Shown: one piece after another, positions 8,590-23,200 of the stretch
Layout: every line of letters begins with the position of its first letter
Numbering within the stretch: position 1 is the first letter of the stretch
Origin: Mercurialis annua
Lineage: Eukaryota > Streptophyta > Magnoliopsida > Malpighiales > Euphorbiaceae
Direction of reading: 5' to 3'
Length of the DNA: 64,000 nucleotides
Assembly (NCBI RefSeq): GCF_937616625.2
Contig: NC_065574.1
Location: 31,250,501 to 31,314,500 of the forward strand
The notes under the pieces: generated by a model
Database searches by the model: none
Seen by the model: only the letters and a program-made list of their open reading frames with translations
Told to the model about the DNA's origin: nothing
Translations under genes and position numbers: made by a program

Positions 8590-11500
8590 TTAGCGATTTA
8601 TGCCAAATGTTTACAAAATGTTACGAAACAAATACAAACGTTTCGCCTTTTTAGCAATTTAAGCCAAACGTTTACAAACTTTACGAAACAAATCCAAACG
8701 TTCCACCTTTTTAGCGATTTAAGCCAAACTTATACTAACATTACGAAACATAACCAAACGTTTAGAATGTTACGAAACAAATCCAAAAATTTCACATTTT
8801 TAGAGATTTAAGCCAAACCTTTATAAACGTTACGAAACATAACCAAGCATTTCACTTTTTTGGCAATTTAAGCCAAACGTTTACAAATTTACAAAACAAA
8901 TCCAAGCGTTTCACCTTTTTAGCCATTTAAGTCAAACGTTTACAAACGTTACGAAACAAATCCAAACGTTTCACCTTTTTAGCAATTTAAGCCAAACGTT
9001 CATAAACTTTCCGAATCAAATCCAAGCCACCTTTTTATTAATTTAAGCCAAAGGTTTACGAAGGTTACGAAATAAATCCAAGCGTTTCAGCTTTTTAGCA
9101 ATTTAAGCCAAACGTTTACAAACGTTACAAAACAAATCCAAGCGTTTCACCTTTTTAGCAATTTAAGCCAAACGTAGAGAAACTTTACGAAACAAATCCA
9201 AACGTTTCACCGTTTTAGCGATTTAAGCTTACAAACCTTACGAAGCAAATCCAAACATTTCATCTTTTTAACGATTTAAGCCAAAACTTTACAAACGTTT
9301 CCCTTTTTTAGCGATTTATGCCAAACGTTTACAAAACGTTACGAAACAAATCCAAACGTTTTGGCTTTTTAGCAATTTAAGCCAAACATTTACAAACGTT
9401 ATGAAACAAATCCAAACGTTCCACCTTATTAGCGATTTAAGCCAAACGTATACAAACATTACGAAACAAAACCAAACGTTTAGAACATTACGAAACAAAT
9501 CCAAACGTTCAACATTATTAGCGATTTTAGCCAATCCTTTACAAACGTTACGAAACAAATCCAAGCGTTTCACGGTTTTAGCAATTTAAGCCAAAATTTT
9601 ACAAAGTTACGAAACAAATTGAAACGTTTCATGTTTATAGCGATTTAAGCCAAACCTTTACAAACCTTTTGAAACATATCCAAACGTTTCTCCTTTTAAT
9701 CGATTTAAGCCAAACGTTTACAAACGTTACAAAAAAATCTAAATGTTTCACCTTTTTAGCGATTTAAGCCAAACATTTACAAACATTTTGTCTTTTTAGC
9801 GATTTATGCCAAACGTTTACAAAATGTTACGAAACAAATCCAAACGTTTCGCCTTTTTAGCAATTTAAGCCAAAGGTTTACAAACGTTACAAAACAAATC
9901 CAAACGTTTCCGCTTTTTAGCGATTTAAGCCAAACGTATACAAACATTACGAAATAAAACCAAACGTTTAGAACGTTATGAAAAAAATCAAAATGTTTCA
10001 CATTTGTAGCGATTTAAGCAAAACCTTTACAAACGTTACGAAACAAAAGCAAGCGTTACACATTTTTTACAATTTAAGCCAAACGTTTACAAACGTTACA
10101 AAACAAATCAAAACGTTTCACCTTTTTAGCGATTTAAGTCAAACTTTTACAAACGTTTCACCTATTTAGCTATTTATGCCAAACGTTTGCAAAATGTTAC
10201 GAAACAAATCCAAATATTTCGCATTTTTAGCAATTTAAGCCAAACGTTTACAAACTTTACGAACCAAATCCAAACGTTCCACCTTTTTAGCGATTTAAGC
10301 CAAACTTATACTAACATTACGAAACATAGCCAAACGTTTAGAAGGTTACGAAACAAATCCAAAAATTTCACATTATTAGAGATTTTAAGCCAAACCTTTA
10401 TAAATGTTAAGAAACAAAACCAAGCGTTTCACGTTTTTGGCAATTTAACCCAAACGTTTACAAATTTTACGAAACAAATCCAAGCGTTTCACCTTTTTAG
10501 TAATTTAAGTCAAACGTTTACAAACGTTACGAAACAAATCCAAGCGTTTCACCTTTTTAGCAATTTAAGTCAAACGTTTACAAACTTTCCGAATCAAATC
10601 CAAGCAACCTTTTTAGTAATTAAAGCCAAAGGTTTACAAAGGTTACGAAACAAATCCAAGCGTTTCAGCTTTTTAGCAATTTAAGCCAAACGTTTACAAA
10701 CGTTACGAAACAAATCCAAGCGTTTCACATTTTTAGCAATTTAAGCCAAACGTAGAGAAACTTTACGAAACAAATCCAAACGTTTCACTGTTTTAACGAT
10801 TTAATCTTACAAACCTTACGAAGCAAATCCAAACGTTTCACCTTTTTAGCGATTTAAACCAAACCTTTACAAACGTTTCCCTTTTTTAGCGATTTATGCC
10901 AAACGTTTACAAAATGTTACGAAACAAATCCAAACGTTTTGCCTTTTTAGCAATTTAAGCCAAACATTTACAAACGTTATGAAACAAATCCAAACGTTCC
11001 ACCTTATTAGCGATTTAAGCCAAACGTATACAAACATTACGTAACAAAACAAAACGTTTAGAACATTACGAAACAAATCCAGACGTTCCACATTATTAGC
11101 GATTTTAGCCAATCCTTTACAAACGTTACGCAACAAATCCAAGCGTTTCACGTTTTTACAATTTAAGCCAAAAGTTTACAGATGTTACGAAACAAATTCA
11201 AACGTTTCATGTTTATAGCGATTTAAGCCAAACCATTACAAACCATACGAAACACATCCAAACGTTTCTCCTTTTAATCGATTTAAGCCAAATGTTTACA
11301 AACGTTACAAAAAAATCTAAATGTTTCACCTTTTTGGCGATTTAAGCCAATCATTTACAAACATTTTCTCTTTTTAGTGATTTATGCCAAACGTTTACAA
11401 AATGTTACGAAACAAATCCAAACGTTTCGCCTTTTTAGCAATTTAAGCCAAACGTTTACAAACGTTACGAAACAAATCCAAACGTTTCCCCTTTTTAGCG

Positions 11501-11930
11501 ACTTAAGCCAAACGTATACAAACATTACGAAATAAAACCAAACGTTTAGAACGTTATGAAACAAATCAAAATGTTTCACATTTGTAGCGATAAAAGCAAA
11601 ACCTTTACAAACGTTACGAAACAAAACCAAGCGTTACACCTTTTTTGCAATTTAAGCCAAACGTTTACAAACGTTACAAAATAAATCCAAACGTTTCACC
11701 TATTTAGCGATTTAAGCCACACATTTACAAACGTTTCACCTTTTTAGCTATTTATGCCAAACGTTTGCAAAATGTTACGAAACAAATCCAAATATTTCGC
11801 ATTTTTAGCAATTTAAGCCAAACGTTTACAAACTTGACGAAACAAATTCAAACGTTCCACCTTTTTAGCGATTTAAGCCAAACTTATACTAATATTACGA
11901 AACATAGCCAAACGATTAGAAGGTTACGAA
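8590..11930. repeat. Higher-order satellite unit, period about 1,578 bp
   Basis: The monomer order from about 8.59 kb recurs at about 10.17 kb and begins again at about 11.75 kb. Diagnostic variant monomers sit 1,578 bp apart (for example 9316 and 10894; 9804 and 11382; 10187 and 11765), and the third copy breaks off near 11.93 kb. Confidence 0.75.
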
Positions 11931-13303
11931 ACAAATCCAAACGTTTTGCCTTTTTAGCAATTTAAGCCAAACGTTTACAAACGTTACGAAACAAATCCAA
12001 ACGTTTCCCCTTTTTAGCGATTTAAGCCAAACGTATACAAACATTACGAAATAAAACCAAACATTTAGAACGTTATGAAACAAATCAAAACGTTTCACAT
12101 TTGTAGCGATTTAAGCAAAACCTTTACAAACGTTACGAAACAAAACCAAGCGTTACACCTTTTTTGCAATTTAAGCCAAACGTTTACAAACGTTACAAAA
12201 CAAATCCAAGCGTTTCACCTTTTTAGCAATTTAAGTCAATCGTTTACAAACGTTCCGAATCAAATCCTAGCCACCTTTTTAGTAATTTAAGCATAACATT
12301 TACAAACGTTATGAAACAAATCCAAGCGTTTCACCTTTTTAGCGATTTAAGTCAAACGTTTACAAACGTTGCGAAACAAATCCAAACGTTTACAAACGTT
12401 ATGAAACAAAACTAAACGTTTCACCTTTTTAAAAATTCAAGCCAAATATTTACAAACGTTACGAAACAAATCCAAAAGTTTCCCCATTTTAGTGATTTAA
12501 GCCAAACGTATAAAACGTTACGAAACAAATCCAAACGTTTCATCTTTTAGCGATTAATGCCAAACATTTACAAACGTTACGAAACAAATCCAAACGTTTC
12601 AACTTTTTAACGATTAAAGCCAAAGGTTTGCAAACGTTGCAAAATAAATTCAAACGTTTCACATTATTAGCAGTTTTAGCTACATGTTTACAAACGTTAC
12701 GAAACAAATCGAAACGTTGCTCCCTTTTAGCAATTTAAGCCAAACGTTTACAAATGTAATGAAACAAATCCAAGCGTTTCACCGTTTTAGCAATTTAAGA
12801 AAAACGTTTACAAACATTACGAAACAAATCAAAAACACTTCACCTTTTTAGCGATTTAAGCCAAACGTTAACAAACGGTTAGAAACAAATCCAAACGTTT
12901 CACCTTTTTAGCGATTTAAGCCAAATGTTTACAAACGTTACGAAACAAATCCAAGCGTTTCACATTTTTAGCACTTTAAGCCAAATGTTTACAAACGTCA
13001 TGAAACAAATTCAAGCGTTTCACCTTTTTAGCAATTTAAGCCAAATGTTTACAAACGTGACCAAAAAAATCCAAACGTTTCGCATCTTTAGCGATTTAAG
13101 CCAAACTTTTACAAAGGTTAAGAAACAAATTCAAATGTTTCCCCTTTTTAGATATTTAAGCCAAACGTTTACAAACGATAAGTAACAAATCCAAGCATTT
13201 TACCTTTTTTGCAATTTATGCCAAACGTTTACAAACTTTACGAAACAAATCCAAGCGTTTTACCTTTTAGCAATTTAAGCCAAACATTTACAAAAATTAC
13301 AAA

Positions 13304-16300
13304 AAAAATCCAAAGGTTTTATCTTTTTAGCGATTTAAGCCAAACATTTACAAATGTTTCCCCTTTTTAGCGATTTATACCAAACGTTTAAAAAATATTA
13401 GAAACAAATCCAAAGGTTTTGCCTTTTTAGAAATTTAAGCCAAACGTTTACAAACGTTACGAAACAAATCCAAACGTTTCACCTTTCTAGCGATATAAGC
13501 CAAACGTATACACACGTTACGAAACAAATCCAGACGTTTCATATTTTTAGCGATTTAAGACAAACCCTTATAAACGTTACGAAACAAATCCAAGCGTTTC
13601 ACATTTTTAACAATTTAAGCAAAACATTTACAAACGTTACGAAACAAATCCAAGCAGTTCACCTTTTAAGCAATTTAAGCCAAACGTATACAAATGTTAC
13701 GAAAAAAATCCAAACGTTTCACCATTTTAGCGATTTAAGCCAAACGTTTACAAACATTACGAAAAAAATCCAAATGTTTTCCCTTTTTAGCGATTTAAGC
13801 CTAACGATTGCAAACTTTTCCAAACAAATCTTAACGTTTCACCTTTTTAGCGATTTAAGCCAAACATTTACAACCGTTTTGCCTTTTTAACGATTTATGC
13901 CAAACGTTCACAAATTGTTACGAAACAAATCAAAACATTTCACCTTTTTAGCAATTTAAGCCAAACGTTTACAAACATTAGGAAACAAATCCAAACGTTT
14001 CCCCTTTTTAATGATTTAAGCCAAACATATACAAACAAACGTATACAAATGTTATGAAACAAATTTAAACGTTTCACGTTTTTACCGATTTAAGCCAAAC
14101 GTTTAGAAACATTACGACACAAATGTAAACGTTTTACCTTTTTAGCAATTTAAGCCAAACGTTTACAAAAGTTACAAAAAAAACCAAATGTTTTATCTTT
14201 TTAGCGATTTAAGCCAAACATTTACAAATGTTTCCTCTTTTTAGCGATTAATGCCAAACGCTTACAAAATGTTACGAAACAAATCCAAACGTTTTGCCTT
14301 TTTAGCAATTTAAGCCAAACGTTTACAAACGTTACGGAACAAATCTAAACGTTTCCCCTTTTTATCGATTTAAGCCAAACGTATTTAAACAATACGAAAT
14401 AAAACCAAACGTTTAGAACGTTACGAACAAATAAAAACGTTTCACATTGTTAGTAATTTAAGGCAAACATTTAAAAACTTTACGAAACAAAACCGAGAGT
14501 TAAATCTTTTTCGCAATTTAAGCCAAACATTTACAAACGTTACGAAACAAATCCAAGCGTTTCCCCTTTTTTTAGCAATTAAAGCCGAACGTTTACAAAC
14601 GTTACGAAAAAAACCAAACGTTTCACCTTTTTAGCAATTATAGCCAAACGTTTACAAATGTTATGAAACAAATGCAAACGTTTCCCCATTTTAACGATGT
14701 AAGCCAAACGTTTAAAATGTTACGAAACAAATCCAAAAGTTTCATCTTTTTAGCGATTTATGCCAAACGTTTAGAAACGTTACGAAACAAATCAAACGTA
14801 CCACTTTTTTAGCGATTAAAGCCAAACGTTTACAAACGTTGCGAAATAAATTCAAACGTTTTCCATTTTTAGCAATTTAAGCCAAACGTTTACAAACGTT
14901 CCGAAACAAATTCAAGCATTTCACCTTTTTAGTAATTTAAGCCAAACGTTTACAAACGTTACGAAACAAATCCGAGGGTTTCACCTTTTTAGCAATTTAA
15001 GCCAAACGTTTACAAACGTTACGAATCAAATCCAAACGTTTCACCTTTTTTGGCGATTTAAGCCGAACGTTTACAAACGTTACGAAACAAATTCAAACGT
15101 TTCACCTTTTTAGCGGTTTAAGCCGAACGTTTACAAATGTTACAAAAAAAATCCAAACGTTTTTCCATTTTAGTGATTTAAGCCAAATGTTTAAAATGTT
15201 ACGAAACAAATACAAAAATTTCACCTTTTTATCGATTTATGCTTAACGTTTACAAGCGTTATGAAACAAATCCAAACAGTTCAATTTTTTAGCGATTGAA
15301 GCCAAACCTTTATAAATGTTACGAAACAAAACCAAGCGTTTCACGTTTTTGGCAATTTAACCCAAACGTTTACAAATTTTACGAAACAAATCCAAGCGTT
15401 TCACCTTTTTCGAAATTTAAGTCAAACGTTTACAAACGTTACAAAACAAATCCAAGCGTTTCACCATTTTAGCAATTTAAGCCAAATGTTTACAAACTTT
15501 CCGAATCAAATCCAGGCCACCTTTTTAGTAATTTAAGCCAAAGGTTTACAAAGATTACGAAACAGATCCAAGCGTTTCAGCTTTTTAGCAATTTAAGCCA
15601 AACGTTACGAAACAAATCCAAGCGTTTCACCTTTTTAGCAATTTAAGCCAAACGTAGAGAAACTTTACGAAACAAATCCAAACGTTTCACCGTTTTAGCG
15701 ATTTAAGCTTACAAACCTTACGAAGCAAAACCAAACGTTTCACCTTTTTAACGATTTAAGCCAAACCTTTACAAACGTTTCTCATTTTTTAGCGATTTAT
15801 GCCAAACGTTTACAAAATGTTACGAAATAAATCCAAACATTTTGCCTTTTTAGCAATTTAGGTCAAACATTTACAAACGTTATGAAACAAATCCAAACGT
15901 TCCACCTTATTAGGGGTTTAAGCCAAACGTATACAAAAATTACGAAACAAAACCAAACGTTTAGAACATTACGAAACAAATCCAGACGTTCCACATTATT
16001 AGCGATTTTAGCCAATCCTTTACAAACGTTACGAAATAAATCCAAGCGTTTCACGTTTTTAGCAATTTAAGCCAAAAGTTTACAAATGTTACGAAACAAA
16101 TTCAAATGTTTCATGGCTTTAGCGATTTAAGCCAAGCCTTTACAAACATTACGAAACATATCCAAACGTTTCTCCGTTTAATCGATTTAAGCCAAACGTT
16201 TACAAACATTACAAAAAAAATCTAAATGTTTCACCTTTTTAGCGATTTAAGCCAAACATTTACAAACATTTTGTCTTTTTAGCGATTTATGCCAAACGTT

Positions 16301-19300
16301 TACAAAATGTTACAAAACAAATCCAAATGTTTCGCCTTTTTAGCAATTTAAGCCAAACGTTTACAAACGTTACGAAACAAATCCAAACGTTTCCCCTTTG
16401 TAGCGATTTAAGCCAAACGTATACAAACATTACGAAATAAAACCAAACGTTTAGAACGATATGAAACAAATCAAAACGTTTCACATTTGTACCGATTTAA
16501 GCAAAACCTTTACAAACGTTACGAAACAAAACCAAGCGTTACACCTTTTTTGCAATTTAAGCCAAACATTTACAAACGTTACAAAAAAAATCCAAGCGTT
16601 TCGCCTTTTTAGCAATTTAAAAAAATCCAAAGGTTTTCTCTTTTTAGCGATTTAAGCCAAACATTTACAAATGTTTCCCCTTTTTAGCGATTTATGCCAA
16701 ACGTTTAAAAAATATTAGAAACAAATCCAAAGGTTTTGCCTTTTTAGAAATTTAAGCCAAATGTTTACAAACGTTACGAAACAAATCCAAACGTTTCACC
16801 TTTCAAGCGATATAAGCCAAACGTATACACACGTTACGAAACAAATCCAGACGTTTCACATTTTTAGCGATTTAAGACAAACCCTTATAAACGTTACGAA
16901 ACAAATCCAAGCGTTTCACATTTTTAACAATATAAGCAAAACATTTACAAACGTTACGAAACAAATCCAAGCAGTTCACCTTTTAAGCAATTTAAGCCAA
17001 ACGTATACAAATGTTACGAAAAAAATCCAAACGTTTCACCATTTTAGCGATTTAAGCCAAACGTTTACAAACATTACGAAACAAATCCAAATGTTTTACC
17101 TTTTTAGCGATTTAAGCCTAACGATTGCAAACTTTTCCAAACAAATCTTAAGGTTTCACCTTTTTAGCGATTTAAGCCAAACATTTACAACCGTTTTGCC
17201 TTTTTAACGATTTATGCCAAACGTTCACAAATTGTTACGAAACAAATCAAAACATTTCACCTTTTTAGCAATTTAAGCCAAACGTTTACAAACATTAGGA
17301 AACAAATCCAAACGTTTCCCCTTTTTAATGATTTAAGCCAAACATATACAAACAAACGTATACAAATGTTATGAAACAAATTTAAACGTTTCACGTTTTT
17401 ACCGATTTAAGCCAAACGTTTAGAAACATTACGACACAAATGTAAACGTTTTACCTTTTTAGCAATTTAAGCCAAACGTTTACAAAAGTTACAAAAAAAA
17501 CCAAATGTTTTATCTTTTTAGCGATTTAAGCCAAACATTTACAAATGTTTCCTCTTTTTAGCGATTAATGCCAAACGCTTACAAAATGTTACGAAACAAA
17601 TCCAAACGTTTTGCCTTTTTAGCAATTTAAGCCAAACGTTTACAAACGTTACGGAACAAATCTAAACGTTTCCCCTTTTTATCGATTTAAGCCAAACGTA
17701 TTTAAACAATACGAAATAAAACCAAACGTTTAGAACGTTACGAACAAATAAAAACGTTTCACATTGTTAGTAATTTAAGGCAAACATTTAAAAACTTTAC
17801 GAAACAAAACCGAGCGTTAAATCTTTTTTGCAATTTAAGCCAAACGTTTACAAACGTTACGAAACAAATCCAAGCGTTTCCCCTTTTTTTAGCAATTAAA
17901 GCCGAACGTTTACAAACGTTACGAAAAAAACCAAACGTTTCACCTTTTTAGCAATTTTAGCCAAACGTTTACAAATGTTATGAATCAAATTCAAATATTT
18001 TTCCATTTTTGCGATTTAAGCCAAACGTTTAAAATGTTATGAAACAAATGCAAACGTTTCCCCATTTTAACGATGTAAGCCAAACGTTTAAAATGTTACG
18101 AAACAAATCCAAAAGTTTCATCTTTTTAGCGATTTATGCCAAACGTTTAGAAACGTTACGAAACAAATCAAACGTACCACTTTTTTAGCGATTAAAGCCA
18201 AACGTTTACAAACGTTGCGAAATAAATTCAAACGTTTTCCATTTTTAGCAATTTAAGCCAAACGTTTACAAACGTTCCGAAACAAATTCAAGCATTTCAC
18301 CTTTTTAGTAATTTAAGCCAAACGTTTACAAACGTTACGAAACAAATCCAAGGGTTTCACCTTTTTAGCAATTTAAGCCAAACGTTTACAAACGTTACGA
18401 ATCAAATCCAAACGTTTCACCTTTTTTGGCGATTTAAGCCGAACGTTTACAAACGTTACGAAACAAATTCAAAAGTTTCACCTTTTTAGCGGTTTAAGCC
18501 GAACGTTTACAAATGTTACAAAAAAAATCCAAACGTTTTTCCATTTTAGTGATTTAAGCCAAACGTTTAAAACGTTACGAAACAAATACAAAAATTTCAC
18601 CTTTTTATCGATTTATGCTTAACGTACAAGCGTTATGAAACAAATCCAAACAGTTCAATTTTTTAGCGATTGAAGCCAAACCTTTATAAATGTTACGAAA
18701 CAAAACCAAGCGTTTCACGTTTTTGGCAATTTAACCCAAACGTTTACAAATTTTACGAAACAAATCCAAGCGTTTCACCTTTTTCGAAATTTAAGTCAAA
18801 CGTTTACAAACGTTACAAAACAAATCCAAGCGTTTCACCATTTTAGCAATTTAAGCCAAATGTTTACAAACTTTCCGAATCAAATCTAGGCCACCTTTTT
18901 AGTAATTTAAGCCAAAGGTTTACAAAGATTACGAAACAGATCCAAGCGTTTCAGCTTTTTAGCAATATAAGCCAAACGTTACGAAACAAATCCAAGCGTT
19001 TCACCTTTTTAGCAATTTAAGCCAAACGTAGAGAAACTTTACGAAACAAATCCAAACGTTTCACCGTTTTAGCGATTTAAGCTTACAAACCTTACGAAGC
19101 AAAACCAAACATTTCACCTTTTTAACGATTTAAGCCAAACCTTTACAAACGTTTCTCTTTTTTTAGCGATTTATGCCAAACGTTTACAAAATGTTACGAA
19201 ACAAATCCAAACATTTTGCCTTTTTAGCAATTTAGGTCAAACATTTACAAACGTTGCCACTTTAAGACTCTATCAGCTTCTTTCCGATCCTATTCTCGAA

Positions 19301-20269
19301 GAGAAGAGAAAGGAGGAGAGAAAGAGAAGACATAGAAAGTCAGCATTCTATCTTCTTTGACGATGCGTGTAGACTTTTCATTGAGCAAAGAGAGATCATT
19401 TTTCAAGTAAAGCTGTAGCTTCCTATTATAATAGCTATTCCGCTCGCTGGCATATTATTTAATAATGAATAAAGGTAAAAGGCAATTGCCTTAAGGGTTT
19501 GAGTTTCATGTCCCAAAACCGATAAGTTATGAAACAAATCCAAACGTTCCACCTTATTAGGGGTTTAAGCCAAACGTATACAAACATTACGAAACAAAAC
19601 CAAACGTTTAGAACATTACGAAACAAATCCAGACGTTCCACATTATTAGCGATTTTAGCCAATCCTTTACAAACGTTACGAAATAAATCCAAGCGTTTCA
19701 CGTTTTTAGCAATTTAAGCCAAAAGTTTACAAATGTTACGAAACAAATTCAAATGTTTCATGTTTTTAGCGATTTAAGCCAAGCCTTTACAAACATTACG
19801 AAACATATCCAAACGTTTCTCCGTTTAATCGATTTAAGCCAAACGTTTACAAACATTACAAAAAAAAATCTAAATGTTTCACCTTTTTAGCGATTTAAGC
19901 CAAACATTTACAAACATTTTGTCTTTTTAGCAATTTATGCCAAACGTTTACAAAATGTTACAAAACAAATCCAAACGTTTCGCCTTTTTAGCAATTTAAG
20001 CCAAACGTTTACAAACGCTACGAAACAAATCCAAACGTTTCCCCTTTGTAGCGATTTAAGCCAAACGTATACAAACATTACGAAATAAAACCAAACGTTT
20101 AGAACGATATGAAACAAATCAAAACGTTTCACATTTGTACCGATTTAAGCAAAACCTTTACAAACGTTACGAAACAAAACCAAGCGTTACACCTTTTTTG
20201 CAATTTAAGCCAAACATTTACAAACGTTACAAAAAAAATCCAAGCGTTTCGCCTTTTTAGCAATTTAAG
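13304..20269. repeat. Tandem duplication of a 3.3-kb satellite block
   Basis: Copy 1 is about 13304-16620 and copy 2 about 16621-20269. Hundreds of bases at a time are nearly identical (for example 13881 onward against 17198 onward, offset 3,317). Copy 2 has one extra 59-bp monomer near 18.0 kb and the 273-bp insert at 19256. The joint at 16620/16621 breaks the 60-bp register. Confidence 0.82.
19256..19528. other. 273-bp non-satellite insert in the array
   Basis: Satellite stops after AAACGTT at 19255 and resumes with ATGAAAC at 19529; the bases between are unrelated to the monomer. The equivalent place in the sister copy (about 15880) is uninterrupted. A 3-bp GTT flanks it (19253-19255 and 19526-19528). 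It includes a purine-rich run (about 19297-19338) and no terminal inverted repeats, poly(A) tail or open frame of note. The mixed composition resembles organellar or genic DNA, but its origin is not identifiable by eye. Confidence 0.8.
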
Positions 20270-23200
20270 TCAAACGTTTACAAACGTTCCGAATCAAATC
20301 CAAGCCACCTTTTTAGTAATTTAAGCATAACATTTACAAACGTTATGAAACAAATCCAAGCGTTTCACCTTTTTAGCGATTTAAGTCAAACGTTTACAAA
20401 CGTTGCGAAACAAATCCAAACGTTTTGCCTTTTTAGCAATTTAAGCCAAACATTTACAAACGTTATGAAACAAATCCAAACGTTCCACCTTATTAGTGAC
20501 TTAAGCCAAACGTATACAAACATTACGAAACAAAACCAAACGTTTAGAACATTACGAAACAAATCCAGACGTTCCATATTATTAGCGATTTTAGCCAATC
20601 CTTTACAAACGTTACGCAACAAATCCAAACGTTTCACGTTTTTAGCAATTTAAGCCAAAAGTTTACAAATGTTACGAAACAAATTCAAACGTTTCATGTT
20701 TTTAGCGATTTAAGCCAAACCTTTACAAACCTTACGACACATATCCAAACGTTTCTCCTTTTAATCGATTTAAGCCAAACGTTTACGAACGTTACAAAAA
20801 AAATCTAAATGTTTCACCTTTTTAGCGATTTAAGCCAAACATTTACAAACATTTTATCTTTTTAGCGATTTATGCCAAACGTTTACAAAATGTTACGAAA
20901 CAAATCCAAACGTTTCGCCTTTTTAGCAATTTAAGCCAAACGTTTACAAACGTTACGAAACAAATCCAAACGGTTCCCCTTTTTAGCGATTTAAGCCAAA
21001 CGTATACAAATATTACGAAATAAAACCAAACGTTTAGAACGTTATGAAACAAATCAAAACGTTTCACATTTGTAGCGATTTAAGCAAAACCTTTACAAAC
21101 GTTACGAAAAAAAACCAAGCGTTACACATTTTTTGCAATTTAAGCCAAACGTTTACAAACGTTACAAAACAAATCCAAGCGTTTCACCTTTTTAGCAATT
21201 TAAGTCAAACGTTTACAAACGTTCCGATCAAATCCAAGCAACCTTTTTAGTAATTTTAGCATAACATTTACAAACGTTATGAAACAAATCCAAGCGTTTC
21301 ACCTTTTTAGCGATTTAAGTCAAACGTTTACAAACGTTGCGAAACAAATCCAAACGTTTACAAATGTTATGAAACAAAACTAAACGTTTCACATTTTTAG
21401 CAATTCAAGCCAAATATTTACAAACGTTACGAAACAAATCTAAAAGTTTCCCCATTTTAGTGATTTAAGCCAAACGTATAAAACGTTACGAAACAAATCC
21501 AAACATTTCATCTTTTAGCGATTAATGCCAAACATTTACAAACGTTACGAAACAAATCCAAACGTTTCACCTTTTTAACGATTAAAGCCAAAGGTTTGCA
21601 AACGTTGCAAAATAAATTCAAACGTTTCACATTGTTAGCAGTTTTAGCTACATGTTTACAAACGTTACGAAACAAATCCAAACGTTGCTCCCTTTTAGCA
21701 ATTTAAGCCAAAAGTTTACAAACGTTACGAAACAAATTCAAGCGTTTCACCGTTTTAGCAATTTAAGCAAAACGTTTACAAACGTTACGAAACAAATCAA
21801 AAACACTTCACCTTTTTAGCGATTTAAGCCAAACGTTAACAAACGGTTAGAAACAAATCCAAACGTTTCACCTTTTTAGCGATTTAAGCCAAATGTTTAC
21901 AAACGTTACGAAACAAATCCAAGCGTTTCACATTTTTAGCAATTTAAGCCAAATGTTTACAAACGTCATGAAACAAATTCAAGCGTTTCACCTTTTTAGC
22001 AATTTAAGCCAAATGTTTACAAACGTTACCAAAAAAATCCAAACGTTTCGCATCTTTAGCGATTTAAGCCAAACTTTTACAAAGGTTAAGAAACAAATTC
22101 AAATGTTTCCCCTTTTTAGCAATTTAAGCCAAACATTTACAAACGTTACGAAACAAATCCAAGTGTTTCACCTTTTTAGATATTTAAGCCAAACTTTTAC
22201 AAACGATAAGTAAGAAATCCAAGCGTTTTACCTTTTTTGCAATTTATGCCAAACGTTTACAAACTTTACGAAACAAATCCAAGCGTTTTACCTTTTAGCA
22301 ATTTACGCTAAACATTTACAAAAGTTACAAAAAAAATCCAAAGGTTTTATCTTTTTAGCGATTTAAGCCAAACATTTACAAATGTTTCCCCTTTCTAGCG
22401 ATTTATGCCAAATGTTTAAAAAATATTAGAAACAAATCCAAAGGTTTTGCCTTATTAGAAATTTAAGCCAAACATTTACAAACGTTACGAAACAAATCCA
22501 AATGTTTCACCTTTTTAGCGATATAAGCCAAACGTATACACACGTTACGAAACAAATCCAGACGTTTCACATTTTTAGCGATTTAAGACAAACCCTTATA
22601 AACGTTACGAAACAAATCCAAGCGTTTCACATTTTTAACAATTTAAGCAAAACATTTACAAACGTTACGAAACAAATCCAAGCATTTCACCTTTTAAGCA
22701 ATTTAAGCCAAACGTATACAAATGTTACGAAAAAAATCCAAACGTTTCACTTTTTTTGCGATTTAAGCCAAACGTTTACAAACATTACGAAACAAATCCA
22801 AATGTTTTCCCTTTTTAGCGATTTAAACATAACGATTACAAACTTTTCCAAACAAATCTTAATGTTTCACCTTTTTAGCGATTTAAGCCAAACATTTACA
22901 ACCGTTTTGCCTTTTTAGCGATTTATGCCAAACGTTCACAAATTGTTACGAAACAAATCAAAACATTTCACCTTTTTAGCAATTTAAGCCAAACGTTTAC
23001 AAACATTAGGAAACAAATCCAAATGTTTCCCCTTTTTAATGATTTAAGCCAAACATATACAAACTTACGAAACAAATCCAAGCGTTTTACCTTTTTAGCA
23101 ATTTAAGCCAAACGTATACAAATGTTATGAAACAAATTTAAAGGTTTCACGTTTGTAAAGATTTAAGCCAAACGTTTAGAAACATTACGACACAAATCTA

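Noticed and set aside
10187..10684. 165-residue open frame of repeated NLSQTFTN-like units (plus strand)
   Set aside because: It is the plain translation of the 60-bp satellite; the same holds for 16761-17207, 22502-22918, 33869-34300, 60422-60925 and all minus-strand VWICFVTF frames.
19256..19528. MITE or SINE insertion
   Set aside because: No terminal inverted repeats, no A-rich tail, no Pol III promoter boxes seen, and only a 3-bp flank repeat.
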